Shown here piece after piece: positions 33,891-44,030 of a DNA stretch of 64,000 nt (positions within the stretch are counted from its first letter, which is position 1; every line of letters begins with the position of its first letter). The stretch comes from CBDCUE01 sp965222515 (GTDB lineage: Bacteria > Pseudomonadota > Alphaproteobacteria > Rickettsiales > JABIRX01): assembly GCA_965222515.1 (NCBI GenBank), contig CBDCUE010000021.1:1-64000 (forward strand), read 5' to 3'. Made by a program: the position numbers and the translations under genes. A model generated the notes under the pieces. The model was given only the letters and a program-made list of their open reading frames with translations. It was not told the origin of the DNA and did not search any database.

Positions 33891-35366
33891 CTAAATTATT
33901 ATATTGTTAATTGCTCCTTTTATAACATCTGTAATTAAAGATGGATATATTCCAAATAATATAATTAAAACAGCAAAAAAAGTTAAAATAAATAATTCTG
34001 TTTTGTCTAAGTCTAATATTTCTTTGATATTATTATTAACTATCTGACCCATAATAATTCTTTTAGTAAGCCATAACATATAAATTGCTCCTAAAACAAT
34101 TCCTAAACTAGCTAATATCATATAGCTAATACTAACTTTATAAGTAGCAAGCAATATCAAAAATTCTCCTACAAAACCACTAGTGCTAGGAAGTGCAACG
34201 GATCCTAAAACCAAAATAACAAATAAAATACTAAATTTTGGCATTACATTAGCCAATCCTTTAATCATAGCAATTTCTTTAGTTTGTAATCTTTGATAAA
34301 TAACTCCAACTGACAAAAATAACCCTGCCGAAATAATGGCATGGCTTATCATTTGAAATACTGCACCTTGAACACCTATATTATTTAAAGTAAAAATCCC
34401 TAAAGTAACATATCCCATATGAGCAATTGAAGAATATGCAATTAATCTCTTCATATCTTTTTGCATAAAAGCCACGATTGAGGTATAAATAATAGCTATC
34501 ACACTTATAATAAACACTAATTCTTGAAAATATAAACTAGCATCAGGTAACATAGGAAGAGACAATCTTAAAAAACCATAACCACCCATTTTTAATAAGA
34601 TAGCAGCCAAAATCATTGATCCTTCTGTTGGAGCTTGCACATGGGCGACAGGAAGCCAACTATGCACAGGAAACATTGGAATTTTAATGGCAAAAGCGAT
34701 AAATAATGATAGCCATAATAATCTTTCTATATTATCTGGAACAGTATTTTGCAAAGTTTTAGTAATTAACATCATATCAGTTGTTTCTAAATAACCAATT
34801 ATTGCTACTATTCCTAAAAGAAAAAACACTGATCCTGCAAAAGTATATAAAAAGAATTTATATGAAGCATAAATTCTATCTTTACCACCCCAAATTCCAA
34901 TAATTAAAAACATTGGGACTAAAGTAAGCTCAAAAAAGAAATAAAATAACAAGATATCCAAGCTAACAAATACTCCCATAATAAAACTTTCCAAAAGTAA
35001 AAAGCTGATTAAATAAGCTTTTACTTTTTTTTCTAATATTTTTTTACTGTATAAAAGGCATAGTGGCATTAAAATGCTAGTCATTAATATCATAAGTAGT
35101 GACAAACCATCCACCCCTACTCTGTAGCCCATATTTAAAGAAGAAATAAATATTTTTTCTTGATAAAATTGAAACCCTGTTTTTTGAGAAAAATCAAAAG
35201 AATAGCACATAAAAATGGAGATCAAACAAGTGGCAACACTAATCCAAAATGCCATATTAAAACTGTTTCTTTGATTAAAACTAGTTCCTTCCTTAGAAAA
35301 AAGCAAAATAAATAAAGCTCCAACTATTGGAATAAATATTAATAATGTTAAAAATGGAAAATTCAT
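33891..35366 (-). CDS. nuoM: NADH-quinone oxidoreductase subunit M
   Basis: Second antiporter-like subunit of the complex I membrane arm. The 491-residue product has about 14 helices, with FYFFFELTLVPMFLIIGIWG (channel Glu), AFAIKIPMFPVHSWLPVAHV followed by QAPTEGSMILAAILLKMGGY (Lys residues of the proton path) and RLIAYSSIAHMGYVTLG. Length is usual. It lies 1 bp after nuoL and 2 bp before nuoN, so the genes are cotranscribed. Confidence 0.97.
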   Translation of the reverse strand: MNFPFLTLLIFIPIVGALFILLFSKEGTSFNQRNSFNMAFWISVATCLISIFMCYSFDFSQKTGFQFYQEKIFISSLNMGYRVGVDGLSLLMILMTSILMPLCLLYSKKILEKKVKAYLISFLLLESFIMGVFVSLDILLFYFFFELTLVPMFLIIGIWGGKDRIYASYKFFLYTFAGSVFFLLGIVAIIGYLETTDMMLITKTLQNTVPDNIERLLWLSLFIAFAIKIPMFPVHSWLPVAHVQAPTEGSMILAAILLKMGGYGFLRLSLPMLPDASLYFQELVFIISVIAIIYTSIVAFMQKDMKRLIAYSSIAHMGYVTLGIFTLNNIGVQGAVFQMISHAIISAGLFLSVGVIYQRLQTKEIAMIKGLANVMPKFSILFVILVLGSVALPSTSGFVGEFLILLATYKVSISYMILASLGIVLGAIYMLWLTKRIIMGQIVNNNIKEILDLDKTELFILTFFAVLIILFGIYPSLITDVIKGAINNIII

Positions 35367-35367
35367 T

Positions 35368-37341
35368 TCAGATAACTAAAAAATTTTTAATGATAACAAA
35401 AGATAAAAACAGCACCATTGATACTATTAAAATAAGAGCATAATGATAAATAAATCCTGTTTGCACATAATTTACTCCTCTAGCAAAGTTATAAGTAATT
35501 TTAGTTAAGCCTTTAATAGTTCCGCTAATAATTATGTGATCAAAAAACATTCCCAAAATCTTTGCTAATTTGTAGTAAGTTTTGATAAAAAGATAATTAT
35601 AAATTTCATCTATGAACCATTTTGATCTAAATAATTTATAAATATAAGAAAAATTATTTTTAAAGAACAATCCTATGTTTTTATTATAAATGTAAATAGA
35701 AGTAGCCAAAATTATACCAACAATTGAAATTATTACAGGCATAATTTTTTCTAAAAATGAAATATAATGTATATCATATAAAGGATTATTATGTTTAGAA
35801 ACTTCTATAATACCAGCAAAATAATTACTGTTTGGCTCTACTATATGCAAAACATTATAACCTATATAACCAACAAATAATGATCCAATTACCAAAATAA
35901 TTAATGAATAAATTGTTGATTTTGGTATTTCATCCAATTTAAATTTTATTATATTGTTTAAATAACTAGCTTGATCTTCTTTTTTATTTTTATTAAAAAA
36001 GATTAAATAAATAATTCTTGCAGAATAAAGAGCGGTTAAAAAAGCGGTTATCATACCTAGAATATAAGCATAGCTTGCCCCTGCATTTTTTGATACTAAA
36101 GCTACTTCCAAAATTGCATCTTTAGAATAATAGCCAGAAAAAGGTGGAAATCCTATTATGGCAAGAGATCCTATTAACATAAATATAAAAGTAACTGGAA
36201 GTTTGGTTAATAAATTATCCATTTTTTTCATATCTTGCTCGTGATGACTGGCAATAATGATATTTCCTGCTGTTAAAAATAATAGTGCCTTAAAGAAAGC
36301 ATGAGTTACTAAATGAAACAAACCTGCTGAATAAGCAGATAAGCCACAAACAAAAAACATATAACCTAATTGAGAACAGGTAGAATAGGCAATTACTCTT
36401 TTGACATCATTTTGAGTAATAGCAATAGTTGCTGCAAAAATTGCTGTTGATGCCCCAATTATGGTCATAAAAGATAGGGTTAAAGGAGATAATTCAAAAA
36501 GCTGAGACATTCTTACCACTAAAAAAACACCAGCAGTAACCATTGTAGCAGCATGAATTAATGCAGATACTGGTGTTGGGCCTTCCATTGCATCTGGCAA
36601 CCAAGTATGCAATCCTAATTGAGCAGATTTTCCCATACAACCAATAAATAAAGCCATACAAATAAAATCTATATAGTTTATTTTTAAATTAAACAAAGAA
36701 ACAGAAAGGTTTTTTACCTGATCAAGCTTGGCAAAAATTTCATCAAAATAAATTGTGTCAAATACTACATAAATAGCAATCAAGCCAATCATAAAAGCAA
36801 AATCTCCTATTCTATTTACAATAAAAGCTTTCACTGCTGCCAAATTTGCTGATTCTTTTTTATACCAAAAGCCAATTAATAAATAAGAACAAAGCCCTAC
36901 TCCCTCCCAGCCTACAAATAATTGCAATAAATTAGATGAGCTAACCAAAATTAACATAAAAAAAGTAAATAATGATAAATAGCTTATAAATCTGTTAAGA
37001 TTTTTGTCATCTTTCATATATCCCAAAGAATATAAATGAACCGCAAATGAAACAATTTGCACCACGGCAATCATTGTAATTGATAAATTATCAATTTTAA
37101 TTCCCCAATTAGCTTTAAATCCTTCTACATCTATCCATCTCAACAATTCTATATGGATAATATTATGATCAAGAACAATGTAGTAATATAAAACACAAGA
37201 TATAATAGCAGAAATAGCTAGTAACAACACTGAAATATAAGTGACTGTTTGGTTATTTTCTTTTAAAGAAAATAACCCAGAAACTATACTAGATAGTAAT
37301 GGTAAAAATAATGCTAAACATACTAAATTTGTGTAAGTCAT
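35368..37341 (-). CDS. nuoL: NADH-quinone oxidoreductase subunit L
   Basis: Largest antiporter-like subunit, which carries the long lateral helix along the membrane arm. The 657-residue product has the core blocks LLQLFVGWEGVGLCSYLLIG (channel Glu), GKSAQLGLHTWLPDAMEGPT, PVSALIHAATMVTAGVFLVV and VKRVIAYSTCSQLGYMF, and an extended C-terminal part (about 530-657) with the lateral helix and its anchor. It lies 2 bp after nuoK. Confidence 0.97.
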   Translation of the reverse strand: MTYTNLVCLALFLPLLSSIVSGLFSLKENNQTVTYISVLLLAISAIISCVLYYYIVLDHNIIHIELLRWIDVEGFKANWGIKIDNLSITMIAVVQIVSFAVHLYSLGYMKDDKNLNRFISYLSLFTFFMLILVSSSNLLQLFVGWEGVGLCSYLLIGFWYKKESANLAAVKAFIVNRIGDFAFMIGLIAIYVVFDTIYFDEIFAKLDQVKNLSVSLFNLKINYIDFICMALFIGCMGKSAQLGLHTWLPDAMEGPTPVSALIHAATMVTAGVFLVVRMSQLFELSPLTLSFMTIIGASTAIFAATIAITQNDVKRVIAYSTCSQLGYMFFVCGLSAYSAGLFHLVTHAFFKALLFLTAGNIIIASHHEQDMKKMDNLLTKLPVTFIFMLIGSLAIIGFPPFSGYYSKDAILEVALVSKNAGASYAYILGMITAFLTALYSARIIYLIFFNKNKKEDQASYLNNIIKFKLDEIPKSTIYSLIILVIGSLFVGYIGYNVLHIVEPNSNYFAGIIEVSKHNNPLYDIHYISFLEKIMPVIISIVGIILATSIYIYNKNIGLFFKNNFSYIYKLFRSKWFIDEIYNYLFIKTYYKLAKILGMFFDHIIISGTIKGLTKITYNFARGVNYVQTGFIYHYALILIVSMVLFLSFVIIKNFLVI

Positions 37342-37343
37342 TT

Positions 37344-37682
37344 TTAATTCTTCATAGTATTTACAGATTCAACATCAATGGTTTCTTTTTGCCTAAAAAA
37401 TACAATTAAAATAGCCAAGCCAATTGCTATTTCTGCAGCTGCTACTGCCAAAATAAACATTACAAAAATTTGCCCAGATAAATCATTTAAATAATTTGAG
37501 AAACTAATAAAGTTTATATTTGCTGCCAATAAAATTAATTCTATTGCTAATAAAAAACTAATAACATTTTTTCTATTACAGAATACTCCAAATATTCCTA
37601 TCACAAATATGATGGAGGAAAGAAAAATGCTATGCGAGATAGGTATTTCTTGATAAGCAAGTATTTCTGGGTCAAATAACAT
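37344..37682 (-). CDS. nuoK: NADH-quinone oxidoreductase subunit K
   Basis: Small three-helix subunit of the complex I membrane arm. From the ATG at 37682 it has 112 residues. An in-frame TTG at 37688 would add two residues and overlap nuoJ; I prefer the ATG, which has AAGG upstream. Two membrane Glu residues essential for proton translocation are visible, in LLAIELILLAANIN and in AAAEIAIGLAI. The family usually ends near residue 102, so the C-terminus is slightly long. Confidence 0.94.
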   Translation of the reverse strand: MLFDPEILAYQEIPISHSIFLSSIIFVIGIFGVFCNRKNVISFLLAIELILLAANINFISFSNYLNDLSGQIFVMFILAVAAAEIAIGLAILIVFFRQKETIDVESVNTMKN

Positions 37683-37684
37683 TT

Positions 37685-38275
37685 TCAAATACCTTGCTTA
37701 GATTTAACATTAACCAAAGTTACTGAATTTTTTCTTAAAATTTGATCAGTAACATTCTGTTTTTTTGAATTTCTTTTTCTATGAGTTAAAATAACCGCCC
37801 CCATAATTGCAACTAATAAAATAATTCCTACTATTTGTAAATGAAAAGCAAAATCTACATACAAAACATCTGCTATATTTCTGATGTTTTCTTTATTTTC
37901 ATTAATCTTAAAAAAAACATTTTTACTAGCTTCAGGAATTTCTACAGAAAAACTAAGTAAATATAGTTGGAATAATAAGATACTAGATATAACTAAACCA
38001 ACAAGCATAGTTTTAATTATAGATTTATTAAAGATTTTCAATTTAATATTCATCATCATCACCACAAATAAAAACAATATAGCTACTGCCCCAACATAGA
38101 TTATAACTAAAATCATTGCTAAAAATTCAGCCGAATGCAACAAAAAGATAACAGCACTGCAAAAAAAACAAGCAATTAAAAATAATACTGAATGAACTGG
38201 ATTTCTAGCAAGAACTACCAAGCCACTAAACATTACCAAACAAACACTAAAAATATAAAAAACAAATAAATTCAT
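37685..38275 (-). CDS. nuoJ: NADH-quinone oxidoreductase subunit J
   Basis: Five-helix subunit at the heel of the complex I membrane arm, next to the quinone chamber. The 196-residue product has ARNPVHSVLFLIACFFCSAV and FLAMILVIIYVGAVAILFLF (the conserved YVGAVAVLFLFV helix with the pi-bulge region), followed by MMMNIKL. The last helix VGIILLVAIMGAVILTHRKR is typical. It starts 6 bp after the nuoI stop. Confidence 0.96.
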   Translation of the reverse strand: MNLFVFYIFSVCLVMFSGLVVLARNPVHSVLFLIACFFCSAVIFLLHSAEFLAMILVIIYVGAVAILFLFVVMMMNIKLKIFNKSIIKTMLVGLVISSILLFQLYLLSFSVEIPEASKNVFFKINENKENIRNIADVLYVDFAFHLQIVGIILLVAIMGAVILTHRKRNSKKQNVTDQILRKNSVTLVNVKSKQGI

Positions 38276-38281
38276 AATCCC

Positions 38282-38770
38282 CTATTTATATTTTCTATCT
38301 TCTTCAATATTTTTAAATAGGTATTCTTCCCATCTATCTCCATTATCCAAAAGTTTTTCTTTATCATAAAGAAGCTCTTCTTTAGTTTCTTTAGTGAATT
38401 CAAAATTTGGCCCTTCAACAATAGCATCAACTGGACAAGCTTCCTCACACAAACCGCAATAAATACATTTTATCATATCTATGTCATATCTGGTAGTTCT
38501 TCTTGATCCATCTTCTCTTTCTTCTGCCTCAATATTGATAGCTTGAGCAGGACAAACAGCCTCACATAATTTACAAGCAATACATCTTTCTTCACCATTA
38601 GGATATCTCCTAAGAGCATGCTCTCCTCTAAACCTTGAACTTAAAGGACCTTTTTCAAAAGGATAATTAATGGTTACCTTTGCCTTGAACATAAAATAAA
38701 GAGTTTTTGTTAAACCTTTAATAATGTCCAGTAGGAAAAAACTTCTAATAATTTTGATAAATCTTAACAT
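38282..38770 (-). CDS. nuoI: NADH-quinone oxidoreductase subunit I
   Basis: Peripheral-arm ferredoxin-like subunit carrying clusters N6a and N6b, which relay electrons towards quinone. The 162-residue product has two 4Fe-4S motifs, CIACKLCEAVCP and CIYCGLCEEACP, and the alphaproteobacterial/mitochondrial-type lead-in GPLSSRFRGEHALRRYPNGE. It is the first gene of the block seen here; nuoA-H are elsewhere, so the operon is split. Its upstream leader resembles those of folC and the SURF1 gene. Confidence 0.96.
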   Translation of the reverse strand: MLRFIKIIRSFFLLDIIKGLTKTLYFMFKAKVTINYPFEKGPLSSRFRGEHALRRYPNGEERCIACKLCEAVCPAQAINIEAEEREDGSRRTTRYDIDMIKCIYCGLCEEACPVDAIVEGPNFEFTKETKEELLYDKEKLLDNGDRWEEYLFKNIEEDRKYK

Positions 38771-39128
38771 TTTTGAAGACTAAGGTTGCTAGGTGTAATT
38801 TTACAATTTGAATTGCTATTAACACGGTTGTTTTAAGATAAGAATTTTTACAACTCTAACATTTAGGATTGTTGATAATTAAAAATATCAATAGCCCTAT
38901 TTTTAAATAGAATATAAAATTCTACAGTTTAAAAATCAAGATAAATGAGAATAATTTTTTTCTAAGATAAATACATATTAACAATTCTTATTTTACCTAT
39001 CTTCAATAACAATCTATTTTGGATCTGTTGATAATTTTATCAAAACAGCTTATTTTTGCTAAAAATCTTAAAAAATCAAAAATTTTGTAAAAAACCTCAA
39101 AATTGAATCATAATTTGTTTTAGTTATA
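38771..39128. other. Gap between the restriction enzyme gene and nuoI
   Basis: About 358 bp without a gene. The part next to nuoI holds the shared leader motif (TAAGGTTGCTAGGTGTAATT on the plus strand, then AACACGGTT). A bulged hairpin (CTGTTGATA...TATCAAAACAG) lies near 39019-39043, downstream of the restriction gene on the minus strand. No further feature was recognised. Confidence 0.4.
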
Positions 39129-42100
39129 TTACACATTCTCAAAATCTATTTTAGGTAAATTATTTATTATTTCTAATGTTTTCATTGAAACATTAATTAC
39201 AGAAAGTAATAAATCTAGAATATATCTTGGATTTGAGACTTCTTTTGCCCAGTCATTTGGGTTGTTTTTTATTTTAGAATCTTTGTGAGTTCTTATTTGA
39301 TATCTATCCATCACCCATTCTATTGCACTTCTGCCATTTACTTCATAATTATATGCTTCTAATGGTATATTTTTAACAATAATATCTTTATTATAAATAA
39401 TAGTGTCTTTCTGCTCTTTTTTAGGGAATTTCATTTTTATTACTTCATATAAAGCATCTTCTTTTTCTTCTATAATTATATCTTTATAAGGCTCTATTTT
39501 TTTATAATTTATATGTAAATCTGCTAACTCTCTTCCTTTATTACTAAATTCTACAAAATCATCATGTTTTTTTAACAATGGGATTTTTGCTAATTCTTTT
39601 TTTAGTTCATTAGCAAATTTATCTTGATATTCTCTGCTATGCAATAAACCATAAATATAATAAAAAACATCCTCTTTTATTATTTCTTTTTTTTGATACA
39701 AAACTCTTGCTTTGTCTAAAATAAAATTAGATATTGCATCTTTTTTTGCATAATCCCCATCTTCAAAAATGTTCATATTATTACTTTCATCTTTTTCATA
39801 ATAATATAATGGAAAACATTGGCTTCCTGCTTCCATAGAATTTATATCAATAATCATATCACTAATAAATACAGAAAATTTCCCCCTTGCTCCTTTTCCA
39901 GTGGTAATAATTACTTTGTTTTTTAGCTCTTGATTAGGGAATAATTTTGTATTTAATCCTATTGACTCTATGAAATTCTTTTCAAAATATAACTTTTGTT
40001 TACAAAATGGTCTATAAAATGAATTCATTATATTATTACTATCAAAAGAATAATTTTTATTGTTCTTGCAAGATTTTTTTAAATAACGAGTCCATTTAAT
40101 TTTTGTTTCATCTAAAGAAATAAATTTATCTATTGTTGTTTTGTTTTCTTTGTTTTCTAATGTAGAATATTCTTCCCTTTGCTGATTATAAAAGCTAATC
40201 ATATTTTTCATATTGCTCATAAGTTTCTCTTTAGAGAAATTATAAACCCAAGAGTCTCTAGCAGTAGATACTGCTGGTCCATTTAAATTAAATATAGTTT
40301 TATTTTCCTTATATTTATTAACTGGTGCTAAAGGTATAAATTCATTAAACTTTTCTGACCTTTGATTAATCCAATCTCCCTTTTTATTAGGCTTTATTTC
40401 TTGCCACTTTATATTAGAAAAAGATTTTGCATTTTTTATTATTTCTAATTTATCTTTTCTTGATAAATAATCTCCGATATCATTATAAAATATTTTCCCT
40501 TTTTTCTTGTCATTTGGCTTTTTTACTAAAATTGTTATGGCAACCCCAGTCATTATATCAAAAACATTACCTCCCTCCTTTTTTGCTATATCTCCAGTTT
40601 TTGCCCTAATATAACCTTTTAAATCAAGAGAATATATGCTTAAAAATTCATCTTCTAAAGATTTTCTAAAGCCATCTAATGAAATAGAATCAAGCCAGCG
40701 ACTATTAGTAATAAAAGCAATTATACCACCTTCTTTTTCATCTAATCTATCACTTGCCCAACGAAAAGCTTTTATATAAGAATCATAAGCAGATTTATTT
40801 AAACCTGCATTTGATTTTTTTACATAACTATCTTCAATAGCATTTGATAATTTTGGATAGTTTTGATTTTGTGCATCATCATTCGCTGACTTTTGCCCTA
40901 TTGAATATGGAGGATTACCTATAATTATTTTAATAGGTGATTTCTTCTGCTCCATTACTCTTCTTGAATTATGAGGAAAGACTTTTGAGAATAATTTTTT
41001 ATCTTCTCCTGTTTCTCCTAATTGAAAGCTATCTGTTAGACAAATTCCATCAAAAGATTCATAATTATCTTCTTTTATAATATCATGATAAGAATTCTCA
41101 ATATTTACAGCTGCAATATAATAAGCAAGCAGGACTATTTCATTACAATGTATTTCATTTTTATATTTTCTTGCTAAATCTTTTTCTTTTATTAACCCAG
41201 ATTGTAATAATCTTGTAATAAAAGTTCCTGTTCCTGTAAATGGGTCTAAAATATGAACATTTTTATCTGTAATATCCCTGTTAAATTCTTTTTTTAAAAT
41301 ATCTTGGGTAGAATTAATAATAAAATCTACTATTTCAACTGGGGTATAAACTATACCTAATTTATCAACCATTTTAGGAAAAGCTGTTTTAAAAAATTTA
41401 TCATATAATTCTACAATAATCTTTTGTTTTGCTTCTGCATTATCAATCCCTTCTACTCTTGTTCTAACTGACTTGTAAAACCTCTCAAAGTCTTTTATAT
41501 CCTTATCTATATCATCTTCTTGCAATAATTTTAAAATAGATTGCATAGCAATAGACACAGAGTTATTTTCTGCAAAAGAATAATTCTCAAATAATGCTTC
41601 AAATACTGGCTTTGTAATAATATGTTGTGAAAGCATCTCAATAGCATCTTCTTTTTCTATTAAAGGATTTATATTCTTCTTTAAACCGTCTATAAAATCA
41701 TCAAAAGCTATTTTATATTCTTCTTTATTTTCAATTAATTTGCCTATTTTTAATATTTGTTCTTCCGCTTTTTTTGCAATATCCTTTGCCCATTGTTCCC
41801 AGTATCTCTTTTCTCCTACCTTTTCAACTATTTTTGCATATATAACAGATTGAGTTTGTTCAAATATTAATGGTAATTCCATTTGTAACGATTCATTAAG
41901 AGCTTCATTAGCTCCATCTCCAAATGCATTAGAAGCAATTAAAATATTGTTGGATTTTTGTTTATTTAAATCAATTTTATTTATAATGGAATTAAAGTTT
42001 TCATCATGAGCTCTCAATCCTTTTAATACTTTCCAAACTATTTTAAAGTTTTTATTATTAGAAAGTGCTTTTTCTGGAGAAGACCCTGATGGAATCATAA

Positions 42101-44027
42101 CAGGAATTATAATATAGCCATATTTTTTACCTTCAGATTTTCTCATTACTCTTCCCACTGATTGAACTATATCTATTTCAGAATTTCTAGCTGATAAAAA
42201 CAACACAGCATCAAGAGACGGAACATCTACTCCTTCACTTAAGCATCTAACATTAGTTAAAATCTTGCATTCATTTTGTTTTGTAGATTCATCTTTTAAC
42301 CAAGATATCAATTTATTTCTTTCAGGTGCTGACATAGTTCCATCAACATGCTTACTGGTAACATTAACTACTGCCTTCTTTTTATCTTCATCTAAAGAAT
42401 CTATATAAGTCTCTGATATTTTATTAAAAGCTTCTGTTATTTTTTTTGAATTTGTCTTTTTATCTTCATCTAAAGAATCTATATAAGTCTCTGATATTTT
42501 ATTAAAAGCTTCTGTTATTTTTTTTGAATTTGTGCCAGAAAAATCACCTTTAGAAATTGTATTTCCTGTTATTTGACAAAATGCTACGGCTCTCTTCATA
42601 AAACTAGGGTCAGTCTCTTTTAAAAGAGAATTATCTCCTAAAATGTTTTTTGATAAAGCACTTATACAGCCTATTAATTTTGAAGCATCATTACTACTTA
42701 TCTCCTCATTATCATTTGCTAACATCTTCTGAATATCCTGAGAAACATCTTTCTCACTGAATGTTAGTATCAAAACTTTATAATCTGTCAAAAGGTTTTT
42801 TTCTACAGCTTCTCCAAAACCAATACGATATATTTCTGCTCCATAAAGAGCTTCGTCATCCATAGAGCATAAAATCGCTTCATTCTCTTTAGATTTGATT
42901 TTGGAATCTCCTCCGTATAACCTTGGTGTTGCTGTCATATATAGCCTTTTTTTGGCTTGTATAAAGTCATTATCATGCACTTTTATAAAATGAGAAGAAT
43001 CTTCTTTTTTTAAGGCAACCCCTGTTGTTCTATGAGCTTCATCACAAATAATTAAATCAAATTCAAAAGCCCCTTTACTTTTCTTAGTAAACTCTTTTTG
43101 TGCTTTTGCTATTACTTCAATAGATTGGTATGTTGAGAAAACTACTGTAAATTTTGATTCTAGATTTTTTAAATTATCTAGTTGCCTTATAATGGATTTT
43201 TCATTAGTTGATGCTGGAATTGCTAAGTCTATTAATTCATTTTTTTGGGCAACTCTAGCATCAGAGCAAATACAAATAGGATTTATTTTATAGTGAGATT
43301 CAGCAGTCCATTCATTTAGAGTTTGTCCTAATAAAGCAATAGATGGCACAAGAAATAAAACTATACCATTTCCCTTGGTTTCATTCTCAGCTATTTTTAA
43401 AGATGTAAAAGTTTTTCCAGTTCCACAAGCCATAATTAGCTTTCCTCTGTCATTATTTTTTAAATAATCATGAGTTTTATCCAAGGCCTCTTTTTGATGT
43501 TCTCTAATAGATTTCTTGGGTACTCTTGCTTCTTCTCCAATAATTCCTTGTTCTAATTTCAACCAATTAATAGGAGCTGATTCTAAATCTGATAAATTGA
43601 TTCTATTAACAGGTATTTTTTGGCTTTTTAAAGCTTTCTCTACATTTTTGCTCCAATTATTAGTAGTTGAAACCAAGAGTCTTTGAGAAAATATAGATTT
43701 ATTATTATCTTCATCTATAAAAAAACTACCAGAGTTTGATAAAAAGCTATCAACCCCTTTCTTGTCTATATAGCTGTCTGATGCATAGCATTTACATTGA
43801 ACAGCCCAATAATGTCCATCATTATTCAAAATAACTAAGTCTATCCCTAAGTCAATCCCTCCTAATTGCTCTCTATACGGAAACTCACTCCATAACCAAA
43901 TATCCTTTAAGTTATATTGAGGGTTTGTTTTAAAGAAATATTTTATAAGAACTTCAAATTTATTTCCTTTATCCCTCTCAGAAATTGATAAATTTCTATA
44001 TTTATCTAATATTTGTAGAAAATTCAT
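39129..44027 (-). CDS. Type ISP-like single-chain restriction-modification enzyme
   Basis: The 1632-residue product combines nuclease, translocase and methyltransferase in one chain, as in LlaGI and LlaBIII. Order: an N-terminal Mrr-like nuclease (about 1-160; GGIDLGIDLVI with acidic residues, then QCK at 77-79); an SF2 helicase (MACGTGKTFT at 199-208, CDEAHRTTG around 328-336, TATP at 365-368, SVGRVMRKS motif VI); a coupler; an N6-adenine methyltransferase (LDPFTGTGTF about 926, NPPY about 1037); a C-terminal target-recognition region. It would methylate one strand of its site and cut between converging enzymes. Long for the class, partly because of a perfect 26-residue internal duplication (42377-42532). 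The frame is open throughout. Confidence 0.88.
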   Translation of the reverse strand: MNFLQILDKYRNLSISERDKGNKFEVLIKYFFKTNPQYNLKDIWLWSEFPYREQLGGIDLGIDLVILNNDGHYWAVQCKCYASDSYIDKKGVDSFLSNSGSFFIDEDNNKSIFSQRLLVSTTNNWSKNVEKALKSQKIPVNRINLSDLESAPINWLKLEQGIIGEEARVPKKSIREHQKEALDKTHDYLKNNDRGKLIMACGTGKTFTSLKIAENETKGNGIVLFLVPSIALLGQTLNEWTAESHYKINPICICSDARVAQKNELIDLAIPASTNEKSIIRQLDNLKNLESKFTVVFSTYQSIEVIAKAQKEFTKKSKGAFEFDLIICDEAHRTTGVALKKEDSSHFIKVHDNDFIQAKKRLYMTATPRLYGGDSKIKSKENEAILCSMDDEALYGAEIYRIGFGEAVEKNLLTDYKVLILTFSEKDVSQDIQKMLANDNEEISSNDASKLIGCISALSKNILGDNSLLKETDPSFMKRAVAFCQITGNTISKGDFSGTNSKKITEAFNKISETYIDSLDEDKKTNSKKITEAFNKISETYIDSLDEDKKKAVVNVTSKHVDGTMSAPERNKLISWLKDESTKQNECKILTNVRCLSEGVDVPSLDAVLFLSARNSEIDIVQSVGRVMRKSEGKKYGYIIIPVMIPSGSSPEKALSNNKNFKIVWKVLKGLRAHDENFNSIINKIDLNKQKSNNILIASNAFGDGANEALNESLQMELPLIFEQTQSVIYAKIVEKVGEKRYWEQWAKDIAKKAEEQILKIGKLIENKEEYKIAFDDFIDGLKKNINPLIEKEDAIEMLSQHIITKPVFEALFENYSFAENNSVSIAMQSILKLLQEDDIDKDIKDFERFYKSVRTRVEGIDNAEAKQKIIVELYDKFFKTAFPKMVDKLGIVYTPVEIVDFIINSTQDILKKEFNRDITDKNVHILDPFTGTGTFITRLLQSGLIKEKDLARKYKNEIHCNEIVLLAYYIAAVNIENSYHDIIKEDNYESFDGICLTDSFQLGETGEDKKLFSKVFPHNSRRVMEQKKSPIKIIIGNPPYSIGQKSANDDAQNQNYPKLSNAIEDSYVKKSNAGLNKSAYDSYIKAFRWASDRLDEKEGGIIAFITNSRWLDSISLDGFRKSLEDEFLSIYSLDLKGYIRAKTGDIAKKEGGNVFDIMTGVAITILVKKPNDKKKGKIFYNDIGDYLSRKDKLEIIKNAKSFSNIKWQEIKPNKKGDWINQRSEKFNEFIPLAPVNKYKENKTIFNLNGPAVSTARDSWVYNFSKEKLMSNMKNMISFYNQQREEYSTLENKENKTTIDKFISLDETKIKWTRYLKKSCKNNKNYSFDSNNIMNSFYRPFCKQKLYFEKNFIESIGLNTKLFPNQELKNKVIITTGKGARGKFSVFISDMIIDINSMEAGSQCFPLYYYEKDESNNMNIFEDGDYAKKDAISNFILDKARVLYQKKEIIKEDVFYYIYGLLHSREYQDKFANELKKELAKIPLLKKHDDFVEFSNKGRELADLHINYKKIEPYKDIIIEEKEDALYEVIKMKFPKKEQKDTIIYNKDIIVKNIPLEAYNYEVNGRSAIEWVMDRYQIRTHKDSKIKNNPNDWAKEVSNPRYILDLLLSVINVSMKTLEIINNLPKIDFENV
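42377..42532 (-). repeat. Exact 78-bp in-frame tandem duplication
   Basis: Units 42377-42454 and 42455-42532 are identical at every base as far as I can compare. They encode two copies of a 26-residue segment (begins TNSKKITEAFNKISETYI, ends DSLDEDKK), residues about 499-550 of the restriction enzyme, inside the second RecA-like helicase domain between motif IV and the SKHVDGTMS block. The complete identity shows a very recent slippage or recombination event. Confidence 0.92.
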
Positions 44028-44030
44028 TTT

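Noticed and set aside
42377..42532. Tandem repeat considered as a CRISPR-like array
   Set aside because: Only two adjoining identical units, no spacers, in frame within a coding region.
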